Assembly: GCA_017610545.1 (NCBI GenBank)
Contig: JAFCBV010000024.1
Span: 1-8,009, forward strand
Length of the DNA stretch: 8,009 nucleotides
Source of the DNA: Candidatus Nanohalarchaeota archaeon
GTDB taxonomy: Archaea; EX4484-52; B79-G9
Direction: 5' to 3'
Shown here: piece by piece, positions 1 to 4,841 of the stretch
Position numbering within the stretch: position 1 is the stretch's first letter
Layout of the letters: every line of letters starts with the position of its first letter
Notes under the pieces: model-generated
What the model was told of the DNA's origin: nothing
Databases searched by the model: none
Seen by the model: only the letters and a program-made list of their open reading frames with translations
Made by a program: the position numbers and the translations under genes

Positions 1-295
1 CCTGCTTGTAAACAGCAGGCAGACACTTGACCTTTGCAGGACAAACATGAAAACGGTCGTAACTATTCGGGAAGCGTACTCGGCAGTACTTTCAAACAAT
101 CTTAACAAGATAATAAGATTTCTGACAGTGTTCACCATACTTCTTGCTGTTCCGACAACAATCTCAAGCCTTTACGGCATGAATGTCGTACTCCCTATGC
201 AGAACGATCCGCTAATATTCATATATATTTTTAGTACGATTTTTGTAGTTACCGTTCTTTTGGTGCTCTTTTTCATGAAAAAGAAGTGGCTTTAA
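1..295 (+). CDS. corA: CorA-family magnesium/divalent cation channel, C-terminal end (5' cut by window)
   Basis: This is the carboxy end of a CorA-type pentameric inner-membrane channel that passes Mg2+ or related divalent ions. The frame is open from base 2 with no stop before the first ATG (47), so that ATG is internal and the real start lies outside the window. Visible parts, in order: the end of the long stalk helix (REAYSAVLSNNLNKIIRFL), a first membrane helix (about IRFLTVFTILLAVPTTISS), the family signature YGMN, a short loop (VVLPMQNDP), a second membrane helix (LIFIYIFSTIFVVTVLLVLF) and a basic tail ending MKKKWL, as in well-studied CorA proteins. The GMN motif forms the selectivity filter in this family. 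The next gene starts 26 nt after the stop, so the two may be co-transcribed. Family assignment is secure. Substrate (Mg2+, Co2+, Ni2+ or Zn2+) cannot be decided from this fragment. Confidence 0.93.
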   Translation, partial: LLVNSRQTLDLCRTNMKTVVTIREAYSAVLSNNLNKIIRFLTVFTILLAVPTTISSLYGMNVVLPMQNDPLIFIYIFSTIFVVTVLLVLFFMKKKWL

Positions 296-321
296 CTCGC
301 AAATTAATAGAGGGTTGTTTT

Positions 322-567
322 ATGGAGTCGCATAAAAGAACAATGCTTAAAACAATTACATGGAGATTGATTGCGACTTTAACTACGGTATTAACGATAT
401 ATTTTTGGACCAGTGATTGGTCTATTGCTCTTGGTTCTGGTTTGCTTGCAAACGCTATGAAGACAATACTATACTACATCCATGAACGAGCATGGAATTT
501 AACTGATTTTGGCAGGTCTTCGGTTCCGGTAAAAACTCTTCGTCGCTCTGGTAATCATAGTAGATGA
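322..567 (+). CDS. DUF2061 small membrane protein
   Basis: An 81-residue protein of the DUF2061 family, known in bacteria and archaea and of unknown biochemical role. Seen in the sequence: a charged N-terminus, the family-typical KTITWR (residues 10-15), a first hydrophobic segment at about 15-29, a second at about 34-52, and the signature YYIHERAWN (51-59) followed by FGR. The last 20 or so residues are basic and not obviously conserved. I chose ATG 322 because GAGGG (310-314) lies 7 nt upstream and KTITWR falls at the usual distance from the N-terminus. An in-frame GTG at 286 would overlap corA and add 12 non-typical residues. It follows the cation channel by 26 nt, so co-transcription is likely, but no functional link is implied by sequence alone. 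Confidence 0.85.
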   Translation: MESHKRTMLKTITWRLIATLTTVLTIYFWTSDWSIALGSGLLANAMKTILYYIHERAWNLTDFGRSSVPVKTLRRSGNHSR

Positions 568-646
568 TGAAATCTTCTTTAAATTGCAAAAAACAAGTCT
601 ATTATCTAACAGCATTTGTGATGATGCTAAAATCCGTTGTTTCTCG

Positions 647-652
647 AAAAAA
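647..652 (-). terminator. T-tract terminator of tRNA-Trp
   Basis: Six consecutive T residues on the minus strand begin 8 nt beyond the encoded CCA of tRNA-Trp. Archaeal RNA polymerase typically stops at short T-tracts without a hairpin, so this is the natural 3' end of the tRNA transcript. The assignment rests on position and composition only. Confidence 0.5.
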
Positions 653-659
653 CGATAAT

Positions 660-789
660 TGGTGGGGCTACGAGGACTCGAACCCCGATCAGCGGGTTTC
701 TTCACAGCTAATAAATCACAGCCATTTGGCTCATAGCTCCAGTTATTTGCTTTCTGGAGCCCACTGTGCTGCCATTACACCATAGCCCC
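660..789 (-). tRNA. trpT: tRNA-Trp (anticodon CCA), intron-containing, CCA encoded
   Basis: Read on the minus strand. Exon 1 is 789-754, the intron is 753-698 (56 nt), and exon 2 is 697-663, followed by genome-encoded CCA at 662-660. The 71-nt spliced body folds well: acceptor GGGGCTA/TAGCCCC (7 bp), D-stem GTGT/GCAC with loop AATGGCA, anticodon stem GTGGG/CCCGC (one T-G pair), anticodon loop C-T-CCA-G-A, a 4-nt variable region and T-arm CGGGG-TTCGAGT-CCTCG. The CCA anticodon and discriminator A73 identify tryptophan. The intron sits after G37, the canonical archaeal site. A bulge-helix-bulge can be drawn with 3-nt bulges AG|A and AA|A around helix C32-T-C-C35 paired to intron GAAG. It contains one C-A mismatch, so it is relaxed rather than perfect. 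The gene is convergent with the DUF2061 gene and divergent from malic enzyme. Confidence 0.95.
698..753 (-). ncRNA. tRNA-Trp intron with box D'/C'-like methylation guide
   Basis: Intron positions 12-19 (CTGGAGCT) are complementary to tRNA positions 37 down to 30 (7 Watson-Crick pairs plus one G-T). Directly after comes ATGA (intron 20-23), a D'-like box. Counting upstream from that box, the fifth nucleotide pairs with C34, which is the methylation rule for box C/D guides. GCC-AAAT-GGC (24-33) then forms a 3-bp hairpin, and TGTGATT (34-40) follows as a C'-like box. Together these can form a kink-turn: 3-nt bulge, tandem G-A/A-G pairs, U-U, then A-U replacing the usual C-G. Introns of euryarchaeal tRNA-Trp are known to guide Cm34 and Um39. 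Here residue 39 is C, and no clear outer C or D box or second guide is visible. The guide function is inferred, not shown. Confidence 0.6.
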
Positions 790-797
790 ACACGTCA

Positions 798-827
798 GGT
801 ATATAGATACCCTGCATTTATTTGCAG
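798..827. promoter_or_regulatory. Promoter region between divergent tRNA-Trp and malic enzyme, with two tandem inverted repeats
   Basis: Two perfect short inverted repeats lie back to back: GGTAT-N4-ATACC (798-811) and CTGCA-N6-TGCAG (812-827, sharing the boundary). For tRNA-Trp, read on the minus strand, AAATAAA (about 816-822) is about 30 nt upstream of G1 and could serve as its TATA box. TATATAG at 800-806 is too close to G1 for that role. The repeats may be an operator or may only reflect AT-rich promoter DNA. Confidence 0.35.
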
Positions 828-907
828 CCAAAATTTAAAAAAGAGAACGAATGACGTTGTTACAGATACAGCTCCAAATTAGGTGCAACGGAAGCAGGAA
901 TAGTTCG

Positions 908-944
908 AAATATATATACATTATTCAAACAGTATCTGTGGAGG
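908..944 (+). promoter_or_regulatory. TATA box and ribosome-binding site of malic enzyme
   Basis: An AT-rich TATA-like element (AAATATATATAC, 908-919) lies 34 nt before ATG 953. A strong Shine-Dalgarno sequence GGAGG (940-944) sits 8 nt before the ATG. With the usual archaeal spacing, transcription would start near 938-940, giving a leader of only about 14 nt that begins at the ribosome-binding site. The GGAGG is what fixes ATG 953 as the start rather than the earlier in-frame ATG at 851. Confidence 0.55.
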
Positions 945-952
945 CATTAAAA

Positions 953-2131
953 ATGGACATTTACGAAGAATCGCTAAAAATGCATGAAAAAGTGCGCGGA
1001 AAAATAGCAATAGCCCCAAAAGCCAAGCTTGAAAACACGCACGACCTATCACTGGCATACACCCCTGGTGTGGCTGAAGTGTCAAGGCGCATTAAAGAAC
1101 AGCCTGGCGATGTTTACAAGTATACCATCAAGCACAATTCTGTTGCCGTAGTCTCTGACGGCTCCGCTGTTCTTGGGCTTGGCAACATTGGCGCAGAGGC
1201 AGCAATCCCGGTCATGGAAGGAAAAGCAGTCCTTTTCAAAGAACTTGCCGGAATAGACGCATTTCCTATCTGCGTCAAGACACAGGACGCTGATGAAATT
1301 GTCAATCTCGTAAAAAATATTGCTCCTGTTTTTGGCGGAATAAACCTTGAAGACATATCTGCGCCAAGATGTTTTGATATTGAAGCGCGCCTTCAGGACA
1401 TAGGCATTCCTGTCATGCATGATGACCAGCACGGCACAGCAGTTGTTACATTGGCCGGACTCATAAATGCAAGTAAGCTTGCGGGAAAAAATATCGGGGA
1501 TTTAAAAGTCGTTGTAAACGGAGCCGGATCCGCAGGCATTGCGATAACAAAACTGCTTCTTTGTATTGGGGCTGACAAAAACATTTGCAAGAGCGTACAT
1601 GAATTAATTATATGCGACAGAAAGGGCGCGATATATGATGGCCGAATAGACAATATGAATAAACACAAGGAAGAGATTGCAAAATACACAAACCCCAAAA
1701 AGATTTCGGGTCCTTTGTCTGAAGCCATAAAAGGCGCAGACGTCTTTATCGGCGTCAGTGCACAGGGTGCATTGCACGAGGAAGACATAAAGAACATGGC
1801 AGACAAGCCAATTATATTTGCAATGGCGAACCCGACTCCTGAAATAATGCCTGATGATGCAAAAAATGCAGGTGCGTTCATTGTCGCGACAGGGCGAAGC
1901 GATTTTGAAAATCAGGTGAATAATTCTCTTGGATTTCCTGGAATATTCCGCGGGGCACTTGATTCACGCGCTAAAAAGATCACCACGAACATGAAGATTG
2001 CTGCAGCGCATGCCATTGCATATTGTGTAGTGGAGCCATCAACAAAGAAGATTGTCCCGGGAGCCCTTGACAAGAATGTTGCAGAAAAAGTTGCCCTTGC
2101 TGTAGGAAAAGCATATAAGGAAGAACAATAG
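953..2131 (+). CDS. Malic enzyme (malate dehydrogenase, oxaloacetate-decarboxylating), short form
   Basis: A 392-residue soluble malic enzyme, catalysing oxidative decarboxylation of malate to pyruvate and CO2 with NAD+ or NADP+. Visible motifs: SLAYTPGVA (33-41, catalytic Tyr36); GKAVLFKELAG (90-100, catalytic Lys region); NLEDI (131-135) and HDDQHGT (156-162), supplying the metal-binding acidic residues; Rossmann NGAGSAGIAI (189-198); an acidic residue after the second beta strand (ICDRKG, Asp222), which favours NAD; MANPTPEI (291-298); and the terminal signature GRSDFENQVNNSLGFPGIFRG (314-334, split here only by position). It has the length of the short bacterial/archaeal form and lacks the phosphotransacetylase-like C-terminal domain of MaeB. 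The start is ATG 953, with GGAGG 8 nt upstream. The upstream in-frame extension from 851 adds 34 residues not typical of the family. A likely cysteine-rich mini-ORF follows the stop by 21 nt. Cofactor preference is inferred. Confidence 0.95.
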   Translation: MDIYEESLKMHEKVRGKIAIAPKAKLENTHDLSLAYTPGVAEVSRRIKEQPGDVYKYTIKHNSVAVVSDGSAVLGLGNIGAEAAIPVMEGKAVLFKELAGIDAFPICVKTQDADEIVNLVKNIAPVFGGINLEDISAPRCFDIEARLQDIGIPVMHDDQHGTAVVTLAGLINASKLAGKNIGDLKVVVNGAGSAGIAITKLLLCIGADKNICKSVHELIICDRKGAIYDGRIDNMNKHKEEIAKYTNPKKISGPLSEAIKGADVFIGVSAQGALHEEDIKNMADKPIIFAMANPTPEIMPDDAKNAGAFIVATGRSDFENQVNNSLGFPGIFRGALDSRAKKITTNMKIAAAHAIAYCVVEPSTKKIVPGALDKNVAEKVALAVGKAYKEEQ

Positions 2132-2152
2132 ATAATCAATAGGGTGAAACCA

Positions 2153-2206
2153 ATGGATGTTCCGGTAAAAAAAGAGAAAAAGAAAGCATGCGAATGCTGC
2201 TGCTAA
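2153..2206 (+). CDS. Putative 17-residue peptide with lysine core and C-terminal cysteine cluster
   Basis: A very short ORF encoding MDVPVKKEKKKACECCC. It has an acidic-neutral start, seven lysines between residues 6 and 11 with one glutamate inside the run, then four cysteines in the last five residues. I do not recognise a family. Its start is supported by GGTGA (2143-2147), a match to the archaeal anti-Shine-Dalgarno, 5 nt upstream. It lies 21 nt after the malic enzyme stop in the same direction, so it is probably on the same transcript. A small hairpin, GCAAA-TACT-TTTGC (2208-2221), follows the stop. Clustered cysteines could bind a metal or act as a redox or lipid-attachment site, but none of these is shown. 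Chance remains possible at this length; the ribosome-binding site and cysteine density argue for translation. Confidence 0.45.
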   Translation: MDVPVKKEKKKACECCC

Positions 2207-2227
2207 AGCAAATACTTTTGCAAAAAC

Positions 2228-2235
2228 AATATATT
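2228..2235 (+). promoter_or_regulatory. TATA box of the winged-helix/oxidoreductase unit
   Basis: AATATATT is centred about 26 nt before ATG 2258. That is the spacing expected when transcription starts at or next to the start codon, so the mRNA would be leaderless. No Shine-Dalgarno is seen before ATG 2258, which agrees. Confidence 0.5.
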
Positions 2236-2257
2236 CTTGCTCAACGAGTATTCAGAT

Positions 2258-2551
2258 ATGGATAGTTTTGTTCAGAAGATAATGAAATACAAAGACGTGG
2301 TCCGTATTTTTCTTCAGAACCCGGAAAAAAGATACACGCCTCTTGAACTCTCAAGAATATCGCAGATTCCTTACGCCAGTGTATGGCGCCTCATTCAAAA
2401 ACTCAAGGCAAAAAAAGTGATTCTTGTCGAGCGCATTCGCATACAATATATGCCGCCTCAACAAGAAGTTTCCGGAACTCTCAGCGCTAAAGAATTTTTT
2501 ATCCTCAGCAGAGGTTATTTCGAAAAGCAGAAGCAGAAAGTGAACTCATGA
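2258..2551 (+). CDS. Winged helix-turn-helix DNA-binding protein
   Basis: A 97-residue protein with one winged-helix domain. Residues of about 14-20 (KDVVRIF) form helix 1. YTPLELSRISQ then provides helix 2, and IPYASVWRLIQKLKAKKVI provides the turn, recognition helix and start of the wing strand, which continues in LVERIRIQYM. The pattern resembles small archaeal ArsR/MarR-like or nucleotidyltransferase-associated wHTH proteins; no effector domain is present. The C-terminal third (EFFILSRGYFEKQKQK) is helical and basic and could dimerise. I chose ATG 2258 over an in-frame TTG at 2237 because a TATA box lies about 26 nt before it. Its last four bases (ATGA) overlap the start of the oxidoreductase gene, so the pair is probably translationally coupled, and it may regulate its own unit. 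Target and ligand are unknown. Confidence 0.75.
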   Translation: MDSFVQKIMKYKDVVRIFLQNPEKRYTPLELSRISQIPYASVWRLIQKLKAKKVILVERIRIQYMPPQQEVSGTLSAKEFFILSRGYFEKQKQKVNS

Positions 2552-4107
2552 AAAAATATCATGAAACCCCTATACAACCTCGCCCTAAAGGAGTAGGTTC
2601 GGTTTCAAGCTATCCAACCGAAAACTCAGCCACAAAGGGTCAAGTTTCAACGGTTGTATACGACGTGATTGTTGTCGGCGCAGGCATCTCCGGGCTTCTC
2701 TCTGCGCTTGCCCTGTCAAAGGAGGGAAACTCTGTTTTGGTTCTTGAAAAAACAAAACTTATCGGCGGAAACTGCAGGACCTATGAAGTTGAGGACACAG
2801 GATATTTTGTTGACTCCGGAGTCCACGCAATCACAGGGCTGAAAAAAGGGCCTCTTGTAACGCTGATGGACAAATACTTTTCAATTGTTCCGAAGTTCGT
2901 TCCACATGGTCACTACTACGTAAGGGATGAACAGTCTATAAAAAAATTTCCAAACACATTTCAGGATATTATACGTTTCAGCTTTATTCAACGGAAAGAA
3001 AAACTGATTCTCTCAAAATTAGTCATAGAAGCTATGGCAAGCATGAGGCAACTGAAAAAAACAGATGTGTCAGTCTATGATTATGTGCAGAAATACGCTT
3101 TTTCAGAACATACCTTGCGATTCCTTGATGCAGTGTCTTATTTCCTAAGCGGCGTGTCCATGAAAGAAACGCCTGTGTGGAGAATTATAACCGGCGGGGG
3201 GCTTGTTGACGAGAATGAACACAGGCTCCATAAAAAAATAACAAATATTGCCCGAATTGCCATAAATTCGACCTATGAAGAGCAAGGATACCCACGCGGG
3301 GGCATTGGAAATATAGTTCACTGCATCCTGCAATCAGCTCCAAAAAACATGAGAGTGCAGACTTCAAAAGAGGTCATAAAAATAAGGCGCACTGGCAAAT
3401 CATTTGTAGTGCAGACTTCAAAAGAGTCATACGCATCCAGCATGGTGGTGTATTCCGCAGAAGCAAAAAAGCTGGCAGAAGTTGCAGACATGCCGGCAAA
3501 GTGGGCGGTCTCAGCAAAAAAAATCAGGCAGTCAAAATCAATAACTCTTTGGCTTGGTCTCAAAAAGCCGCTTAAGGTCCTTAACTACAAAGGTTCTGAA
3601 GTTTGGTTCCGTAGCGGTGTGTCTTATTGGGCAATGCCTGTATCAAATTACGATCCATACCTCGCACCAAAAGGAAAGCAACTAATTGGGTTCAGCACAT
3701 TCATGCCCTATGAAGAAGACGCCGCAGCATACGAGAAAAAGCTTCTTGAAACAATTTCATCCGCAATACCTGAAATAAAAGGAAACATCGAAATGAAGCA
3801 CGTGCAGATAATGGTTCCTGAAAAAGGAGCTGTTTCAGTCGGAGTAAAATTCCCGTCTGTAAAGACGCCTGTCAAAAACCTATATTTTGTCGGGACAGAT
3901 GCGGATATGAGAAGCATGGGCATAACGAGGGCGTCTTACTCTGTTGTTGAACTGCTGAAGATTTACAACTCAAAGAAAACCAAAACCAGAAAAACTAAGA
4001 ATACTTCGCAAAGCCGTTATCAACGAGAATTTTTGCAGCCTTTGAAGGACATTCGACAACGTCTTCCTGCTTCCATGGTCCGTGTGCGGCAAGGTCTTCT
4101 GCGATAA
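2548..4107 (+). CDS. FAD-dependent oxidoreductase, phytoene desaturase / COG1233-like
   Basis: A 519-residue flavoprotein. After about 37 residues of non-conserved N-terminus, the FAD-binding Rossmann fold begins: YDVIVVGAGISG with GxGxxG at 44-49, a ribose-binding glutamate in VLVLEK (Glu67), and the family motif GGNCR (73-77) with FVDSGVHAI (87-95). Near the C-terminus NLYFVGTDADMRSMGITRAS is the typical second FAD-contact motif. The middle is the variable substrate domain. Relatives include carotenoid desaturases, isomerases and other isoprenoid-acting enzymes; the substrate here is not determinable. Residues 477-519 form a lysine/arginine-rich tail that extends beyond the expected fold and overlaps gins51 on the other strand by 113 nt. 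The start overlaps the upstream wHTH gene by ATGA. An exact 18-nt repeat (3355-3372, 3409-3426) encodes VQTSKE twice. Enzyme class is confident; the pathway is unknown. Confidence 0.85.
   Translation: MKKYHETPIQPRPKGVGSVSSYPTENSATKGQVSTVVYDVIVVGAGISGLLSALALSKEGNSVLVLEKTKLIGGNCRTYEVEDTGYFVDSGVHAITGLKKGPLVTLMDKYFSIVPKFVPHGHYYVRDEQSIKKFPNTFQDIIRFSFIQRKEKLILSKLVIEAMASMRQLKKTDVSVYDYVQKYAFSEHTLRFLDAVSYFLSGVSMKETPVWRIITGGGLVDENEHRLHKKITNIARIAINSTYEEQGYPRGGIGNIVHCILQSAPKNMRVQTSKEVIKIRRTGKSFVVQTSKESYASSMVVYSAEAKKLAEVADMPAKWAVSAKKIRQSKSITLWLGLKKPLKVLNYKGSEVWFRSGVSYWAMPVSNYDPYLAPKGKQLIGFSTFMPYEEDAAAYEKKLLETISSAIPEIKGNIEMKHVQIMVPEKGAVSVGVKFPSVKTPVKNLYFVGTDADMRSMGITRASYSVVELLKIYNSKKTKTRKTKNTSQSRYQREFLQPLKDIRQRLPASMVRVRQGLLR
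3355..3426 (+). repeat. Direct 18-nt repeat inside the oxidoreductase gene
   Basis: The 18 bases at 3355-3372 recur identically at 3409-3426, 54 nt (18 codons) apart and in frame. Each copy encodes VQTSKE, giving two similar beta-strand-like segments in the variable domain. This looks like a small in-frame duplication or convergent strand sequence; no mobile element is associated. Confidence 0.7.
3971..3994 (-). terminator. T-rich terminator of gins51
   Basis: Immediately after the gins51 stop codon (TAG at 3997-3995), the minus strand has several T-tracts within 24 nt (TTTTT, TTTT, TTTT, TTT). Such clusters terminate archaeal RNA polymerase. On the plus strand the same bases encode the lysine-rich start of the oxidoreductase tail (KKTKTRK). 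Confidence 0.45.
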
Positions 4108-4570
4108 AAGAGGGAACGTCCTTTAATACCACAAGTTGCACATTTACTGGTTTTTCTTCGGAATGCTCTTTTTCTTCACCTTCTGAATTGTCCTTTTTCT
4201 CTGGTGTTTTGTCTGCGGGTTTTTCATTTGGCTTGCTTTTTTTTTCAAATATGTTTCCAATCACATCGCGATGTGCTTTCAGGAGAGATTGGGCTGCATC
4301 AAAAAGTTCTTTTTCCTCGGGCAGAAGGTTTTCAGGGGCAATATCGGCACTGACAGACATCGCTGCAAGCTCAAGAACTTTCTGTTCGCGTCGCTCAATT
4401 ATGTATTTTATTATGGGTCTGGCACTCTCAGCATCCTTTTGCATGCCTTTGCGCGCAAGATATTCTGAGAGTGTATTGTAGAAGTCCGCAGGCAGGTTCT
4501 CAAGTTTCCTTGATGTGCGCTCCTTTTTCTGTAACTCCCTTAAATATGCAAACGTAAGCACTGATGCCAT
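3995..4570 (-). CDS. DNA replication factor GINS, Gins51 (Gins15) subunit
   Basis: A 191-residue archaeal Gins51. GINS joins MCM and the Cdc45/RecJ-like protein in the replicative helicase. The helical A domain occupies about residues 1-108, with LPADFY (26-31), the RREQKVLELA helix (60-69) and LLPEEKELF (82-90). A charged, probably disordered linker at about 110-142 is rich in Lys, Glu and Pro. The small C-terminal B domain (about 144-191) carries VVLKDVPSFIAEDLAAHGPW and VVECPSKAAKILVDNGFA. The A-then-B order distinguishes Gins51 from Gins23 (B-then-A). The start is ATG 4570, with no Shine-Dalgarno but CTTTTTATTG (4600-4591, minus) centred about 26 nt upstream, suggesting a leaderless mRNA. 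The last 37 codons overlap the convergent oxidoreductase. The small membrane protein gene and then divergent rfcL lie upstream. Confidence 0.88.
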   Translation of the reverse strand: MASVLTFAYLRELQKKERTSRKLENLPADFYNTLSEYLARKGMQKDAESARPIIKYIIERREQKVLELAAMSVSADIAPENLLPEEKELFDAAQSLLKAHRDVIGNIFEKKSKPNEKPADKTPEKKDNSEGEEKEHSEEKPVNVQLVVLKDVPSFIAEDLAAHGPWKQEDVVECPSKAAKILVDNGFAKYS

Positions 4571-4590
4571 AAAGAAACTTGGAAAGAAAG

Positions 4591-4600
4591 CAATAAAAAG
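4591..4600 (-). promoter_or_regulatory. TATA-like element of gins51
   Basis: CTTTTTATTG, read on the minus strand, is centred about 26 nt before ATG 4570, matching the leaderless arrangement seen for rfcL and the wHTH gene. It is a weaker TATA match than those, and gins51 could also be read from the promoter upstream of the small membrane protein gene, which ends 77 nt before it. Confidence 0.35.
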
Positions 4601-4647
4601 AGGGCCTTATTTGCCAAATACACTGACCGCCAGACAGTTCCCCGCTC

Positions 4648-4791
4648 TCAGACAGACTTTGTGAGTGCAAAGTATAGAAATATCATCATAAGAAGGGCTG
4701 CTCCCAGAAGAAACCACATGCCATACTTAACAAGATTCATTTGCGCCCTGCGCGCTTTAAAAGCTCTGAGCCGCGCCCGTATGCCGACCAT
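4648..4791 (-). CDS. 47-residue single-pass membrane protein, unknown
   Basis: A small ORF that fills most of the gap between gins51 and rfcL. The first 22 residues are strongly basic (six Arg and two Lys, with hydrophobic residues between, amphipathic in appearance). One hydrophobic segment follows at about residues 24-43 (GMWFLLGAALLMMIFLYFAL), then a short TKSV tail. By the positive-inside rule the basic end would face the cytoplasm. I do not recognise a family. It is too short and lacks the motifs to call Sec61-beta or SecE. ATG 4791 has no Shine-Dalgarno, but the TATA element at 4812-4821 is centred about 26 nt upstream, fitting leaderless expression. An internal ATG at residue 18 is an alternative start. 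The gins51 gene follows 77 nt downstream on the same strand. Confidence 0.55.
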   Translation of the reverse strand: MVGIRARLRAFKARRAQMNLVKYGMWFLLGAALLMMIFLYFALTKSV

Positions 4792-4811
4792 CAAAAATAA
4801 TTGATTTCAGT

Positions 4812-4821
4812 ACTTATATTA
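4812..4821. promoter_or_regulatory. Shared (bidirectional) TATA element between rfcL and the 47-residue membrane protein gene
   Basis: ACTTATATTA lies midway in the 50-nt gap between the two divergent start codons. Its centre (about 4817) is 25 nt from ATG 4842 of rfcL on the plus strand and 26 nt from ATG 4791 on the minus strand. The reverse complement (TAATATAAGT) is also TATA-like. Neither gene has a ribosome-binding site, consistent with leaderless transcripts from one shared core promoter. Confidence 0.5.
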
Positions 4822-4841
4822 TTTGCAGTTGAACAAAGATT

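Noticed and set aside
286..321. GTG start for the DUF2061 protein at 286
   Set aside because: It would overlap corA and lacks a ribosome-binding site, while ATG 322 has GAGGG 7 nt upstream.
563..626. Possible free box C/D sRNA (GATGATGA at 563 and GTGATGATG at 618)
   Set aside because: Two box C-like words occur, but there is no CTGA box in the right place on the plus strand, and the first overlaps the DUF2061 stop.
499..705. Minus-strand ORF of 68 residues
   Set aside because: It overlaps DUF2061 and the 3' exon of tRNA-Trp and has no recognisable features.
564..785. Plus-strand ORF of 73 residues
   Set aside because: It runs through the tRNA-Trp gene and intron on the other strand, has no domain pattern, and begins inside the end of the DUF2061 gene.
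851..952. Longer malic enzyme start at 851
   Set aside because: The added 34 residues are atypical for the family, and the TATA element and GGAGG site lie inside this stretch, pointing to ATG 953.
1393..1881. Minus-strand ORF of 162 residues within malic enzyme
   Set aside because: It is a shadow of a strongly conserved coding frame, with no motif of its own.
4188..4481. Plus-strand ORF of 97 residues
   Set aside because: It is antisense to the GINS linker and A domain; its Ser/Phe-rich content mirrors the Lys/Glu codons on the other strand.
4648..4791. Sec61-beta or SecE assignment for the 47-residue membrane protein
   Set aside because: Size and single helix fit loosely, but the conserved residues expected of either family are not visible.
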